NCBI RefSeq assembly: GCF_024349685.1
Contig: NZ_AP025944.1
Span: 1 to 64,000, forward strand
DNA from: Pseudomonas sp. LRP2-20
GTDB lineage: Bacteria > Pseudomonadota > Gammaproteobacteria > Pseudomonadales > Pseudomonadaceae
Direction of reading: 5' to 3'
DNA: 64,000 nucleotides
Shown here: piece after piece, positions 13,112 to 20,903 of the stretch
Position numbering within the stretch: position 1 is the first letter of the stretch
Layout of the letters: every line of letters begins with the position of its first letter
Translations under genes and position numbers: made by a program
The notes under the pieces: generated by a model
Told to the model about the DNA's origin: nothing
Seen by the model: the letters and a program-made list of their open reading frames with translations, nothing else
Database searches by the model: none

Positions 13112-13346
13112 AGTGCTCTGCGCCTTGAACTTGCTGTTCATGAGAAAGCCATCCCGATGGGCGGGGCGGTTGCATGGTAAGCAGCGAGTCACAGCGGCGG
13201 CTTCTGAAAAAAAGTGATGCCCATAGCCAAATGAGAGGGTGGGCCGGTATCGATAACCGGTGGCTATGGAGATGAACGGTATTCAATCTGATGGCTTGCA
13301 GGGTTGGCCTATAGTCCGACGGATTCCACCCCTTCCGAGGTAGACC

Positions 13347-14669
13347 ATGAAGATTGCCCTGACTGGCGACAGTATCCTGCAGCGCCGCCTGCACAGCCGG
13401 GATGACCAGACCTTGAGCCCGTTGTTCGACCTGATCCGCGCCGCAGACGTGAGCTTCACCAACCTTGAAGTGTTGCCCAACGATTTTGCCGGTGACCCGG
13501 TACTGGAAAGCGGTGGTTCGCATTTCGGTGCCCCGGCCTGGGTGCTCGACGAACTGGTCGACGGTGGCTTCGACCTGTTCTCTACCGCCAACAACCACAG
13601 CCTGGACTACGGCATCAGCGGCCTTCATGCGGCCCACGAACAGTTGCGCAAACGCGAACTGCTGTTCGCTGGCACCGGGCGTAACCTTGAGGAAGCCCGC
13701 CGTCCGGTGTACTGCAGCAAACCTGCGGGTACCGTTGCCTTGCTGGCCTGCAGCTCGACCTACGGCAAGGGCCAGGAAGCCAGCGACCAGGGCCGCGACA
13801 TGCCTGGTCGCCCGGGCCTCAATCCGTTGGGTTACGACACCCTGCATGAAGTCAGCACCGAGCAGATGGCCCAGGTGCGCCAGCTGATTGCGGACCTGGG
13901 GCTGGATCGCCTGTACCAGGGAGCGGTGGAACTGGGGTTCGCGCATCCGTTGCCCGACCCATCGCTGCAGGTGTTCGGCCCATTCACCCCGTTGCTGTTC
14001 CGCGAAGGTGCCAGTACCCGACTGCGCACGCTCGCCCGCAAGAAAGACCTGGATGGTATTTTGCGTTGGGTCGAGGAAGCACGGCTGACCTCTGACATTG
14101 TGATGGTCAGCCTGCATGCCCACGAACTGGGCTACAACCCAGAGGGTGAATGGGACCTCGAAGTGCCTGCCGAATTCATCCAGCCGGTGGCGCGCAAGCT
14201 GATCGACGCGGGCGTCGATATCGTCGTGGGCCATGGCCCACACTTGCTGCGGGGCATGGAGATATACCGGGGAAAACCCATCTTCTACAGCCTGGGCAAC
14301 TTCATTGGCCAGAACGAGCTGGTCGAACGTCTGCCTGTGGACAGCTACGACCAGTTCCGCGTGGACCGGCAGCAGACCCCGTCCAAGGTGTTCCTGCAGC
14401 GCACTCACAACGGCACACGCAGCTTTCCGTCCGATGCGCGCTTCTGGGAGAGCATTGTGCCGATCTGCACCTTCGATGGCCGCACACTGACAGGCATCGA
14501 ACTGCATCCGGTGCACCTTGGGCTCGGTGAAGCCATACACCGTCGAGGGCGACCACGGCTAGCCGAGGGGGATCAGGCCAGGTCGATCCTGCAACGCTTT
14601 GCGGCGTTGTGTTCGGGGTTCGACACCTGTCTGGAAATCAACGCAGATACCGCGCATGTCGTGCTTTGA
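13347..14669 (+). CDS. CapA-family metallophosphatase-like protein
   Basis: 440-residue protein of the PgsA/CapA (poly-gamma-glutamate synthesis accessory, YwtB-type) family with a calcineurin-like phosphoesterase fold. Visible motifs are LTGDSIL near the start, STANNHSLDYG, SLHAHELGYNP and VVGHGPHLLRGMEIYRGKPI followed by YSLGNFI, which supply the metal-binding Asp, Asn and His residues. There is no signal peptide, unlike Bacillus CapA, so it is probably cytoplasmic. GAGG lies upstream of ATG 13347. No other capsule genes are nearby, so a capsule role is unlikely. A perfect parS palindrome lies 11 bp after the stop. Confidence 0.85.
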   Translation: MKIALTGDSILQRRLHSRDDQTLSPLFDLIRAADVSFTNLEVLPNDFAGDPVLESGGSHFGAPAWVLDELVDGGFDLFSTANNHSLDYGISGLHAAHEQLRKRELLFAGTGRNLEEARRPVYCSKPAGTVALLACSSTYGKGQEASDQGRDMPGRPGLNPLGYDTLHEVSTEQMAQVRQLIADLGLDRLYQGAVELGFAHPLPDPSLQVFGPFTPLLFREGASTRLRTLARKKDLDGILRWVEEARLTSDIVMVSLHAHELGYNPEGEWDLEVPAEFIQPVARKLIDAGVDIVVGHGPHLLRGMEIYRGKPIFYSLGNFIGQNELVERLPVDSYDQFRVDRQQTPSKVFLQRTHNGTRSFPSDARFWESIVPICTFDGRTLTGIELHPVHLGLGEAIHRRGRPRLAEGDQARSILQRFAALCSGFDTCLEINADTAHVVL

Positions 14670-14679
14670 AGGCGGCCAT

Positions 14680-14693
14680 GTTCCACGTGGAAC
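14680..14693. other. parS centromere site 3
   Basis: Perfect GTTCCACGTGGAAC in the gap 11 bp after the CapA-like gene stop and before the bidirectional terminator. Confidence 0.93.
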
Positions 14694-14710
14694 TCATAGC
14701 GGCTGATAGC

Positions 14711-14750
14711 AGAGACGCAAAAGCCCGCTGATGCGGGCCTTTGTGTCTCT
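14711..14750. terminator. Bidirectional terminator between CapA-like and RcnB-like genes
   Basis: A 40-bp inverted repeat from AGAGACGCAAAAGCCCGC to GCGGGCCTTTGTGTCTCT. The GC-rich core is flanked by A-rich and T-rich arms, so it can serve both convergent genes. Confidence 0.75.
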
Positions 14751-14757
14751 GTCACTA

Positions 14758-15162
14758 TCAATAGCCGGAAAGGACGCTGACGACCACACCTGTGGCAATC
14801 GCCACCAGTACATAGTCCCCATTCACATACAACCAGCGATGATCATGAGGGGGCGCATACAGGTGGCGTGCACGCCAGTCGGTGACCCAGTAGCGGTCTG
14901 CGCGATAGCGGGGTTCAATCACGTAGCCACGATGCCATTGTTGATGCGGTACCGGCATGCCCGCTTCTGGTCGGAAGTTCGGGTTGTGGTAAGCCGGCCG
15001 CCGGCCGTTGTCATGGTGATCGAACCGCTGTGGCTGGCCAGGGTGCGGGTTGCCCTGATGAGGAGGGCCGTCGTCATGATGATCAGGCCCTGGTTGAGCA
15101 AAGCTGGCCAAGGGGGTGCTGAGCACGAGCGCCGCGCAAAATACCGTCAGGGTTTTTTTCAT
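14758..15162 (-). CDS. RcnB-like periplasmic protein
   Basis: 134-residue exported protein. The signal peptide (MKKTLTVFCAALVLSTPLASFA) is followed by a His/Pro/Asp-rich stretch (DHHDDGPPHQGNPHPG) and then the RcnB core, W-x-RGY-x6-YRADRYWVTDWRARHLYAPP, ending in a hydrophobic tail (VLVAIATGVVVSVLSGY). RcnB in E. coli influences nickel/cobalt homeostasis from the periplasm. The His-rich stretch here suggests metal binding, but no metal transporter gene is adjacent. It is convergent with the CapA-like gene and shares a terminator with it. Confidence 0.85.
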   Translation of the reverse strand: MKKTLTVFCAALVLSTPLASFAQPGPDHHDDGPPHQGNPHPGQPQRFDHHDNGRRPAYHNPNFRPEAGMPVPHQQWHRGYVIEPRYRADRYWVTDWRARHLYAPPHDHRWLYVNGDYVLVAIATGVVVSVLSGY

Positions 15163-15270
15163 GTGTGGATCCTGTTCCTGTTAACGCCCGGCGGTTACTG
15201 CTGTATGCCTGGTGCGGTTAACTGATCTGACCACAACTTTCCCCATTCAATGTCAGGTGCGAGGTAAAGG

Positions 15271-16590
15271 TCAGGTAAAGGTCCGAGGATACTGCTGCAG
15301 GCCGAGCGCCTTCAGACGGCGATACAAGGTGCGTTCGCTCAGGCCAAGGTGACGCGCCAGCTCGCTGCGCGAACCCTGGAACTGTTCGAGAGCCTGGGCC
15401 AGCTCCGGTAGGTCCTTTCGTCTTCGAACTCCGTTAACATCAGCTGCTATCTGCGGCCCAACGTCTTCCGGCAAGTGCTCGGGCCGGATCAATCCGTCTT
15501 CGGCAAACAGCCGTGCCCTTTCAAGAATGTTGCGCAGTTCGCGGATGTTGCCCGGGAAGGGATGCATCCCGAGCTGCTTCAGGGCTGCGTCGGTGAGCTG
15601 CGTTGACGGTTTGCCTGCCATGCGCTGCAACAGGCTCTCGGCCAGCAACGACAGATCCTCTACCCGTTCGCGTAACGCGGGCAGGCGGATCGGGAAACCG
15701 CTGATGCGGTAGTAAAGGTCCTCACGGAAAGTGCCATCGGCCACCATCTGCTTCAACGGTTTGTGGGTCGCCGAGACCAGGCGAAAATCCGAATGCACCG
15801 TGCGCAAGCTGCCTACAGGCCGGAAGCTGCCAGACTCGATAAGGCGCAGCAATTTGACCTGCATCGCCAACGGCACCTCGCCGATCTCGTCGAGGAACAG
15901 TGTGCCGCCATGGGCCGCTTCGGCCAGGCCTATCTTGCGTTGGTTGGCGCCGGTGAACGCGCCTTTCTCGTAGCCGAACAGCTCACTCTCGAACAGCGAC
16001 TCGGTCAGGCCTGTACAGTCGACAACGACCAGTGGGCCATTGGCCCGTGGGCTACCCATGTGAATGGCGCGGGCGAACAGCTCCTTGCCGGTACCCGATT
16101 CGCCCTGGAGCAGTACAGGAATCTGCGCGGGTGCCGCACGCTGCAGGCTGGCCAGGGCTGTCTTGAAAGCCGGCGCTCGCCCGACCAGCCCTTGTTCTTG
16201 AGGTTGCGCGGACGCCAGGGTGATGCTGGTAAGCCGCTCGACGAAGGCCACCACCCTGCCCTGTTCATCGAGGATCGGCCGCAATTCCACGTCCACATGT
16301 TCGGGACCACGGGGCGTGTGATGAATGTGCAGCACGCGCTCGGGCACTTTGCTCTCCCATGCCTTGCGCATCGGGCAGTGCTCACCGGCCTGGTCACACG
16401 GGACGGCGTAGTGGTGCGACACCCGATGACATTTTTCACCCAGCGGGGCCTGCTCGTCTCGACCGAACTGCCGGCGATAAGCCGCGTTGGCCGCGAGGAT
16501 GTTGTAGTCGGTGTCCAGCACGATGGTCGGCAGGGCATCGTGCTCAAGGTAGGAAACCAGAGCTAGGATGAGGGGGCGGGTTTCAGACAT
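15271..16590 (-). CDS. fisR: FisR-type sulfane-sulfur-sensing sigma-54 activator
   Basis: Bacterial enhancer-binding protein predicted to switch on the divergent sulfide-oxidation genes. From ATG 16590 it has 439 residues: an N-terminal PAS-like sensor (about 1-125), an AAA+ domain with Walker A GESGTGKE (163-170) and the sigma-54 contact loop GAFTGA (210-215), and a C-terminal Fis-type helix-turn-helix ([16 protein letters not shown]). The sensor carries Cys54, Cys65 and Cys72. Their spacing equals that of the three cysteines reported to sense polysulfide in Cupriavidus FisR (53, 64, 71; from memory). The position beside pdo-sqr fits the same role. A longer in-frame upstream extension is antisense to pdo and was rejected. 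Confidence 0.9.
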   Translation of the reverse strand: MSETRPLILALVSYLEHDALPTIVLDTDYNILAANAAYRRQFGRDEQAPLGEKCHRVSHHYAVPCDQAGEHCPMRKAWESKVPERVLHIHHTPRGPEHVDVELRPILDEQGRVVAFVERLTSITLASAQPQEQGLVGRAPAFKTALASLQRAAPAQIPVLLQGESGTGKELFARAIHMGSPRANGPLVVVDCTGLTESLFESELFGYEKGAFTGANQRKIGLAEAAHGGTLFLDEIGEVPLAMQVKLLRLIESGSFRPVGSLRTVHSDFRLVSATHKPLKQMVADGTFREDLYYRISGFPIRLPALRERVEDLSLLAESLLQRMAGKPSTQLTDAALKQLGMHPFPGNIRELRNILERARLFAEDGLIRPEHLPEDVGPQIAADVNGVRRRKDLPELAQALEQFQGSRSELARHLGLSERTLYRRLKALGLQQYPRTFT

Positions 16591-16627
16591 GACAGCACCA
16601 TGGGATGACCTGGCGCAGGGTAACAAG

Positions 16628-16691
16628 GACTGCCAAACACTGCCATTGGCTGACAGTCGACTGCCAAAGGCGCTGCCAGAATGGCTGACAG
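16628..16691. promoter_or_regulatory. Tandem operator-like repeat, candidate FisR enhancer (UAS)
   Basis: Two imperfect direct copies, 16628-16656 and 16659-16691. Each has the order GACTGCCAAA, CTGCCA, TGGCTGACAG. The GACTGCCAAA halves start 31 bp apart, about three helical turns. CTGCCA and TGGCTG within each copy are inverted, as expected for a dimeric activator. The repeat lies 47-111 bp upstream of the candidate sigma-54 promoter. Confidence 0.65.
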
Positions 16692-16738
16692 CTATTGGTG
16701 ACGTGCCGGTTTCATTGACCGCGGCGCTGGAAATGGCC

Positions 16739-16753
16739 TGGCATGCATCTTGA
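16739..16753 (+). promoter_or_regulatory. Candidate sigma-54 promoter of pdo-sqr
   Basis: TGGCAT-N5-TTGA has the -24 GG correctly spaced from the -12 element. The -12 dinucleotide is GA instead of the usual GC, so the match is imperfect. Its position, about 60 bp before the pdo start and downstream of the enhancer-like repeats, supports it. Confidence 0.4.
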
Positions 16754-16812
16754 TAAACCTCCTCCCACTGCCTACGCCGGTACAAGGCGAGGCGGATTAT
16801 CTGGAGAACGTG

Positions 16813-17697
16813 ATGATCATTGGCAACAACCTTCACGTGGAAGCCTTCTACGACAAGGCGACCTCGACCATCAGCTACCTGGCCATGGATCGTGAAACCC
16901 GTCAGTGCGCACTGATCGACAGCGTGCTGGACTACGACCCCAAGTCCGGTCGCACCTGCACCGCCTCGGCGGATCGCTTGATCGATCGTGTGAAAGCGCT
17001 CAAAGCCACGGTGCAGTGGGTGCTGGAAACCCATGTGCACGCCGACCACCTCTCGGCAGCGGCCTACCTCAAGGGCAAGCTCGGTGGCCACACGGCCATC
17101 GGTGCGCACATTACCCAGGTACAGAAAGTCTTCGGCACGCTGTTCAATGCCGAGCCCGGCTTTGCCCGGGATGGTAGCCAGTTCGATGTGCTGTTCGAAG
17201 ATGAGGAAGGCTTCAGCATTGGCAACCTGCATGCCCGCGCCCTGCATACCCCGGGGCATACGCCGGCGTGCCTCAGCTATATGGTTGTGGACGCTGGCGA
17301 GACTGCGGTGTTCGTCGGCGATACGCTGTTCATGCCTGACTACGGCACTGCCCGCTGCGACTTCCCCGGCGCCGATGCGCGCACGCTGTACCGCTCGATC
17401 CGTCGTCTGCTCGCCTTCCCCGACCGGACCCAGCTGTTCATGTGCCACGACTACCTGCCAGGCGGGCGCGAGATGCAGTACGTCACCACGGTGGCCGAGC
17501 AGCGCGCCAGCAACATTCACATCCACCAAGGCATCGACGAGGACAGCTTCGTGGCCATGCGCGAAGCCCGCGACAAGACCCTCGACATGCCCGTGCTCAT
17601 CCTGCCATCGGTGCAGGTGAACATGCGCAGTGGCCAGTTCCCGGAGCCTGAAGAAAACGGCGTGAGCTACCTGAAGATCCCGCTGAACAAGCTTTGA
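16813..17697 (+). CDS. pdo: Persulfide dioxygenase (metallo-beta-lactamase fold)
   Basis: Iron-dependent enzyme that oxidises glutathione persulfide (GSSH) to sulfite. The start is ATG 16813, with GGAG 6 bp upstream, giving 294 residues. The metal-ligand set is HVHADH (His74, His76, Asp78, His79), HTPGHT (His145, His149), GDTLF (Asp170) and CHDY (His212). TARCDFPGADARTLY is typical of the ETHE1/Blh group. It is the first gene of a pdo-sqr-tauE unit, divergent from fisR, 40 bp before sqr. In the pathway SQR makes sulfane sulfur from sulfide, glutathione accepts it and this enzyme oxidises it. An upstream TTG extension lacks a ribosome site. Confidence 0.88.
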   Translation: MIIGNNLHVEAFYDKATSTISYLAMDRETRQCALIDSVLDYDPKSGRTCTASADRLIDRVKALKATVQWVLETHVHADHLSAAAYLKGKLGGHTAIGAHITQVQKVFGTLFNAEPGFARDGSQFDVLFEDEEGFSIGNLHARALHTPGHTPACLSYMVVDAGETAVFVGDTLFMPDYGTARCDFPGADARTLYRSIRRLLAFPDRTQLFMCHDYLPGGREMQYVTTVAEQRASNIHIHQGIDEDSFVAMREARDKTLDMPVLILPSVQVNMRSGQFPEPEENGVSYLKIPLNKL

Positions 17698-17737
17698 CTG
17701 CCCTGCCCTATTACCAGAAATTCCAGGATTGACTGCC

Positions 17738-18994
17738 ATGCCTGCCAATGCCGACCACCACAAGGTGGTCATCGTCGGTGCCGGTGCTGCCGGTATCGCC
17801 ACTGCCTCTAGCCTGATCGCCCGCGACCCTTCGCTGGACATCGCCCTGATCGACCCTGCCGACGTGCACTACTACCAGCCAGGCTGGACCATGGTCGGCG
17901 CAGGTGTGTTCACGGCGCCGAGCACTGCCCGCACCCTGGCCTCGGCTATCCCGCGGGGTGTGCGCTGGATAAAGGCCTGCGTGCAGGGCTTCGACCCCTC
18001 GGCCCAGCTGGTCGCCCTCGAAGGTGGCCGTGCCATCAGTTATGAACAACTGGTGGTCTGCCCTGGCCTGAAACTCGACTGGGACGCCATCGACGGGCTC
18101 AGCGAAACCCTCGGTCGCAACGGTGTCACCTCCAACTACCGCTACGACCTGGCGCCCTATACCTGGGAGCTGGTGCAAAAGCTCAAGCAGGGACGCGCCC
18201 TGTTCACCCAGCCGCCGATGCCGATCAAGTGCGCTGGCGCGCCGCAGAAGGCGCTGTACCTGTCCTGTGACCATTGGCTGCGCAATGGTCGGCTGGGCGC
18301 TGTGAAGGCCAGTTTCTTCAATGCCGGTGCCGTGCTGTTCGGCGTTCCCGACTATGTGCCCGCCTTGATGGCCTACATCGACAAGTACGGCGTGGACCTC
18401 AACTACAGCCATCGCCTGGTGGCCGTGGATGGGCCCAACCAGCGTGCCACCTTCGTGCGTACACTAGGCGACGGTAGCAGTGAAACCCGTACCGAAGCCT
18501 TCGACATGTTGCATGTGGTGCCGCCGCAGGTTGCCCCGGACTTCATCCGCCAAAGCCCGTTGGCCGATGCAGCGGGTTGGGTCGATGTCGACCCGCATAC
18601 CTTGCGCCATCGTCAGTTCGGCAACATCCACGCGCTGGGCGATGTGGCCAACACCAGCAATGCCAAGACTGCCGCGGCTGCGCGCAAGCAGGCGCCGGTG
18701 GTGGCCAACAATGTGCTGGTGGCGCTGGGCCGCCTCCCTAGCCTGGCCCAATATGACGGCTATGGCTCCTGCCCACTGACCGTCGAGCGCGGCAAGATCG
18801 TCCTGGCCGAGTTCACCTATGGCGGCAAGGTCGCTCCGAGCTTCCCTCGCTGGTTGCTCGATGGGCGCCAGCCGACACGCCTGGCCTGGTTGCTGAAGGC
18901 ACGGGTGCTGCCGCCGCTGTATTGGCAGGGCATGCTCAAAGGCCGAGAGTGGCTGGCGCGCCCGCAACCGCTGGACACCGAGGGCGCACAGTGA
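17738..18994 (+). CDS. sqr: Sulfide:quinone oxidoreductase
   Basis: Membrane-associated FAD flavoprotein that oxidises H2S to sulfane sulfur and passes electrons to quinone. ATG 17738 is preceded by AGGA at the correct distance, giving 418 residues. The dinucleotide fold VVIVGAGAAGIATAS is at residues 9-24. Redox cysteines are predicted at Cys165 (MPIKCAGAPQK) and Cys345 (GYGSCPLTVERGK), the two positions conserved in the type II/mitochondrial-like SQR group. The FAD-binding NIHALGDVAN is present. It overlaps the TauE gene by 4 bp (GTGA) and lies in the FisR-controlled unit. Confidence 0.9.
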   Translation: MPANADHHKVVIVGAGAAGIATASSLIARDPSLDIALIDPADVHYYQPGWTMVGAGVFTAPSTARTLASAIPRGVRWIKACVQGFDPSAQLVALEGGRAISYEQLVVCPGLKLDWDAIDGLSETLGRNGVTSNYRYDLAPYTWELVQKLKQGRALFTQPPMPIKCAGAPQKALYLSCDHWLRNGRLGAVKASFFNAGAVLFGVPDYVPALMAYIDKYGVDLNYSHRLVAVDGPNQRATFVRTLGDGSSETRTEAFDMLHVVPPQVAPDFIRQSPLADAAGWVDVDPHTLRHRQFGNIHALGDVANTSNAKTAAAARKQAPVVANNVLVALGRLPSLAQYDGYGSCPLTVERGKIVLAEFTYGGKVAPSFPRWLLDGRQPTRLAWLLKARVLPPLYWQGMLKGREWLARPQPLDTEGAQ

Positions 18995-19809
18995 TCGAAC
19001 ATCAACTGCTGGGCGCTGGCCTCGGTGCGATCATCGGTGCGGTGCTGGCGCTGACCGGTGCCGGTGGTGGCATCCTGGCGGTACCGCTGCTGGTGTTCGG
19101 GCTTGGCCTGTCGATGGTCGAAGCGGCGCCCATCGGCCTGCTTGCCGTAGGGCTTGCCGCGGCGGTGGGCGCGGTACTCGGTTTGCGCGAAGGGCTGGTG
19201 CGTTATCGCGCCGCCCTGTTCATCGCACTGATCGGCATCGCCGCGGCGCCGTTCGGCCTGATGCTGGCCCACCGTTTGCCCAACACACCCTTGGCGTTGG
19301 TGTTCGCTGGCGTGCTGATCTACGCCTGCCTGCGCATCTGGCGCAAGGCGGCCAAAGAGCTGCGTGGCGAAGGCAGCGAAGCCCATCGCTACATCGAGCC
19401 TTGCGTGCTGAACCCGTTGCAGGGGCGTTTGCGCTGGACGCTGCCCTGCGCACGCGCCCTGGCGTTTACCGGAGTAATGTCCGGCTTGCTCTCCGGCCTG
19501 CTGGGGGTGGGCGGTGGTTTTGTGATCATTCCCGCCTTGAACCGCTACACCAACCTGCGCATGAAGAGCATTGTCTCGACATCCCTGGCCGTCATCGCCC
19601 TGGTTTCCACGGGAAGCGTGGTCAGCGCCAGCCTGGCCGGTGTGATGCACTGGCGGATCGGTGCGCCGTTCGCCATCGGTGCAGTGATCGGCCTGCTGCT
19701 GGCCAGGCCACTGGCAACCAGGATCGCCGGCCCACGGCTGCAGCAGCTGTTTGCCGTGGCTGGTTGGCTGGCGGCCCTGCTGCTGGCTGGCAAGGCGCTA
19801 TTCAGCTAG
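18991..19809 (+). CDS. TauE/SafE family sulfite/sulfonate exporter-like protein
   Basis: Polytopic inner-membrane protein of 272 residues with about eight hydrophobic segments. It has the two-fold repeated glycine-rich motif of the family (ALTGAGGGILAVPLLVFGLGLS near the start; LLGVGGGFVIIPALNRYTNL in the middle). The start is GTG 18991, overlapping the sqr stop as GTGA, which implies translational coupling. Because persulfide dioxygenase makes sulfite, export of sulfite or thiosulfate is the likely job here (inference). Its 3' end overlaps the convergent LysR gene by 12 bp. Confidence 0.88.
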   Translation: MIEHQLLGAGLGAIIGAVLALTGAGGGILAVPLLVFGLGLSMVEAAPIGLLAVGLAAAVGAVLGLREGLVRYRAALFIALIGIAAAPFGLMLAHRLPNTPLALVFAGVLIYACLRIWRKAAKELRGEGSEAHRYIEPCVLNPLQGRLRWTLPCARALAFTGVMSGLLSGLLGVGGGFVIIPALNRYTNLRMKSIVSTSLAVIALVSTGSVVSASLAGVMHWRIGAPFAIGAVIGLLLARPLATRIAGPRLQQLFAVAGWLAALLLAGKALFS

Positions 19810-20685
19810 CAGCTCATCCTGTTCCGCCGCGCACAGCGCCAGCAGGTAGTCCCACACCACCCGCAGGCGCACCGACTTGTGCAACTCGCGGCGGGTGCAG
19901 ATCCAGTAGCTGCGCTGGATGGTCTCGCTGGGCAGCACGCGCACCAGCGCCGGGTCGTGACGGGCCATGTAGTTGGGCAGCACGGCGATACCCAGGCCGG
20001 CGCGGGCGGCGGTTTGCTGGGCGATCACGCTGGTGCTGCGGAAGGCCACGTTCGGTGCGCGGCAGAAGCTGTTGAGAAACAGCAGTTCCTGGCTGAACAG
20101 CAGGTCATCGACGTAGCCGATCCAGCTGTGCCGGGCCAGGTCCTCGCGGTTGCGCAGGGGCGGCGCCCGGTCCAGGTAGTCCTGGCTGGCGTACAGCGCC
20201 AGGCGGTAGTCGGTGAGCTTGCGGGTGATCAGCAGGTCGGCGTTGGGCCGCTCCAGGTGGATGCTGATTTCTGCTTCGCGGTTGAGGATGCTGACGAAGC
20301 GCGGTACGGCCACCAGCTCCACCTCCAGCCCCGGATAGCGGGCGAACAGCTCGCTCATGCGCGGGGTGAAGAACATGATGCCGATGCCTTCGGTGACTCC
20401 CAGGCGAATCTTGCCCAGCGGGGTGATGGCCTGGGTGATTTCTTCCTGCGCCAGCAGGGCAACATTCTCCATGGCTTCGGCATGTTTGAGCAGCGCCTGG
20501 CCCGACGGGGTCAGTTCATAGCCCTGGGCATGCTGAATGAACAGTGGCGTGCCCAGGCTCTTCTCGATGCTTTCGATATGCCGGGCCACCGTGCTGTGGG
20601 TGGTATTGAGGCGCTTGGCCGCGCTGAGCAGGCGGCCACTGCGCTGCAACTCGAGGAAAAACCGCAGATCGTTCCAGTCGAACAT
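19798..20685 (-). CDS. LysR-family transcriptional regulator
   Basis: 295 residues from ATG 20685 (MFDWNDLRFFLELQRSGRLL). The N-terminal winged helix (AAKRLNTTHSTVARHIESIEKSLG) belongs to the branch that uses W-DLRFF-L and T-ST-AR in place of the usual SQPA(L/V)S. The effector domain follows. It is divergent from the GMC oxidoreductase/MFS transporter pair starting at 20904 and probably controls it. The intervening 218 bp also holds a REP element. It overlaps the tauE-like gene tail to tail by 12 bp, so the two transcripts are antisense at their ends. Confidence 0.92.
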   Translation of the reverse strand: MFDWNDLRFFLELQRSGRLLSAAKRLNTTHSTVARHIESIEKSLGTPLFIQHAQGYELTPSGQALLKHAEAMENVALLAQEEITQAITPLGKIRLGVTEGIGIMFFTPRMSELFARYPGLEVELVAVPRFVSILNREAEISIHLERPNADLLITRKLTDYRLALYASQDYLDRAPPLRNREDLARHSWIGYVDDLLFSQELLFLNSFCRAPNVAFRSTSVIAQQTAARAGLGIAVLPNYMARHDPALVRVLPSETIQRSYWICTRRELHKSVRLRVVWDYLLALCAAEQDELLAE

Positions 20686-20710
20686 ACTGATCCTTGTGGC
20701 TGTTCGTTCC

Positions 20711-20783
20711 GGCCCTTTCGCGGGTAAACCCGCTCCCACAGACAACGCTATCCCTGTGGGAGCGGCTTTAGCTGCGAAGCGCC
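20711..20783. repeat. REP pair in the LysR/GMC divergent promoter region
   Basis: Two inverted REP copies: CGCGGGTAAACCCGCTCCCACA and, inverted, a CTGTGGGAGCGGCTTTAGCTGCG variant with a diverged second palindrome. This is the only REP in the window placed between divergent gene starts. Confidence 0.8.
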
Positions 20784-20903
20784 GGTACAGACTTACCGCT
20801 GTGCTAAAACGCACAGCGGCTGCGTGAAATCTCGTGTTTCCTTGGCGAAATTACTCACTAAGATGGATCGGAACAAGAATAAAAATCAGGCGCGAGGTTG
20901 CAC

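Noticed and set aside
12813..14540. Minus-strand frame opposite the CapA-like gene
   Set aside because: The plus-strand CapA motifs and ribosome site are clear; the minus frame only runs into the true DUF1302 N-terminal region out of frame.
16739..16753. Firm sigma-54 promoter call for pdo
   Set aside because: The -12 dinucleotide is GA, not GC, so I keep only a low-confidence candidate.
16591..17841. In-frame N-terminal extension of the FisR gene
   Set aside because: It is antisense to pdo, and the conserved protein starts at 16590 with its sensor domain.
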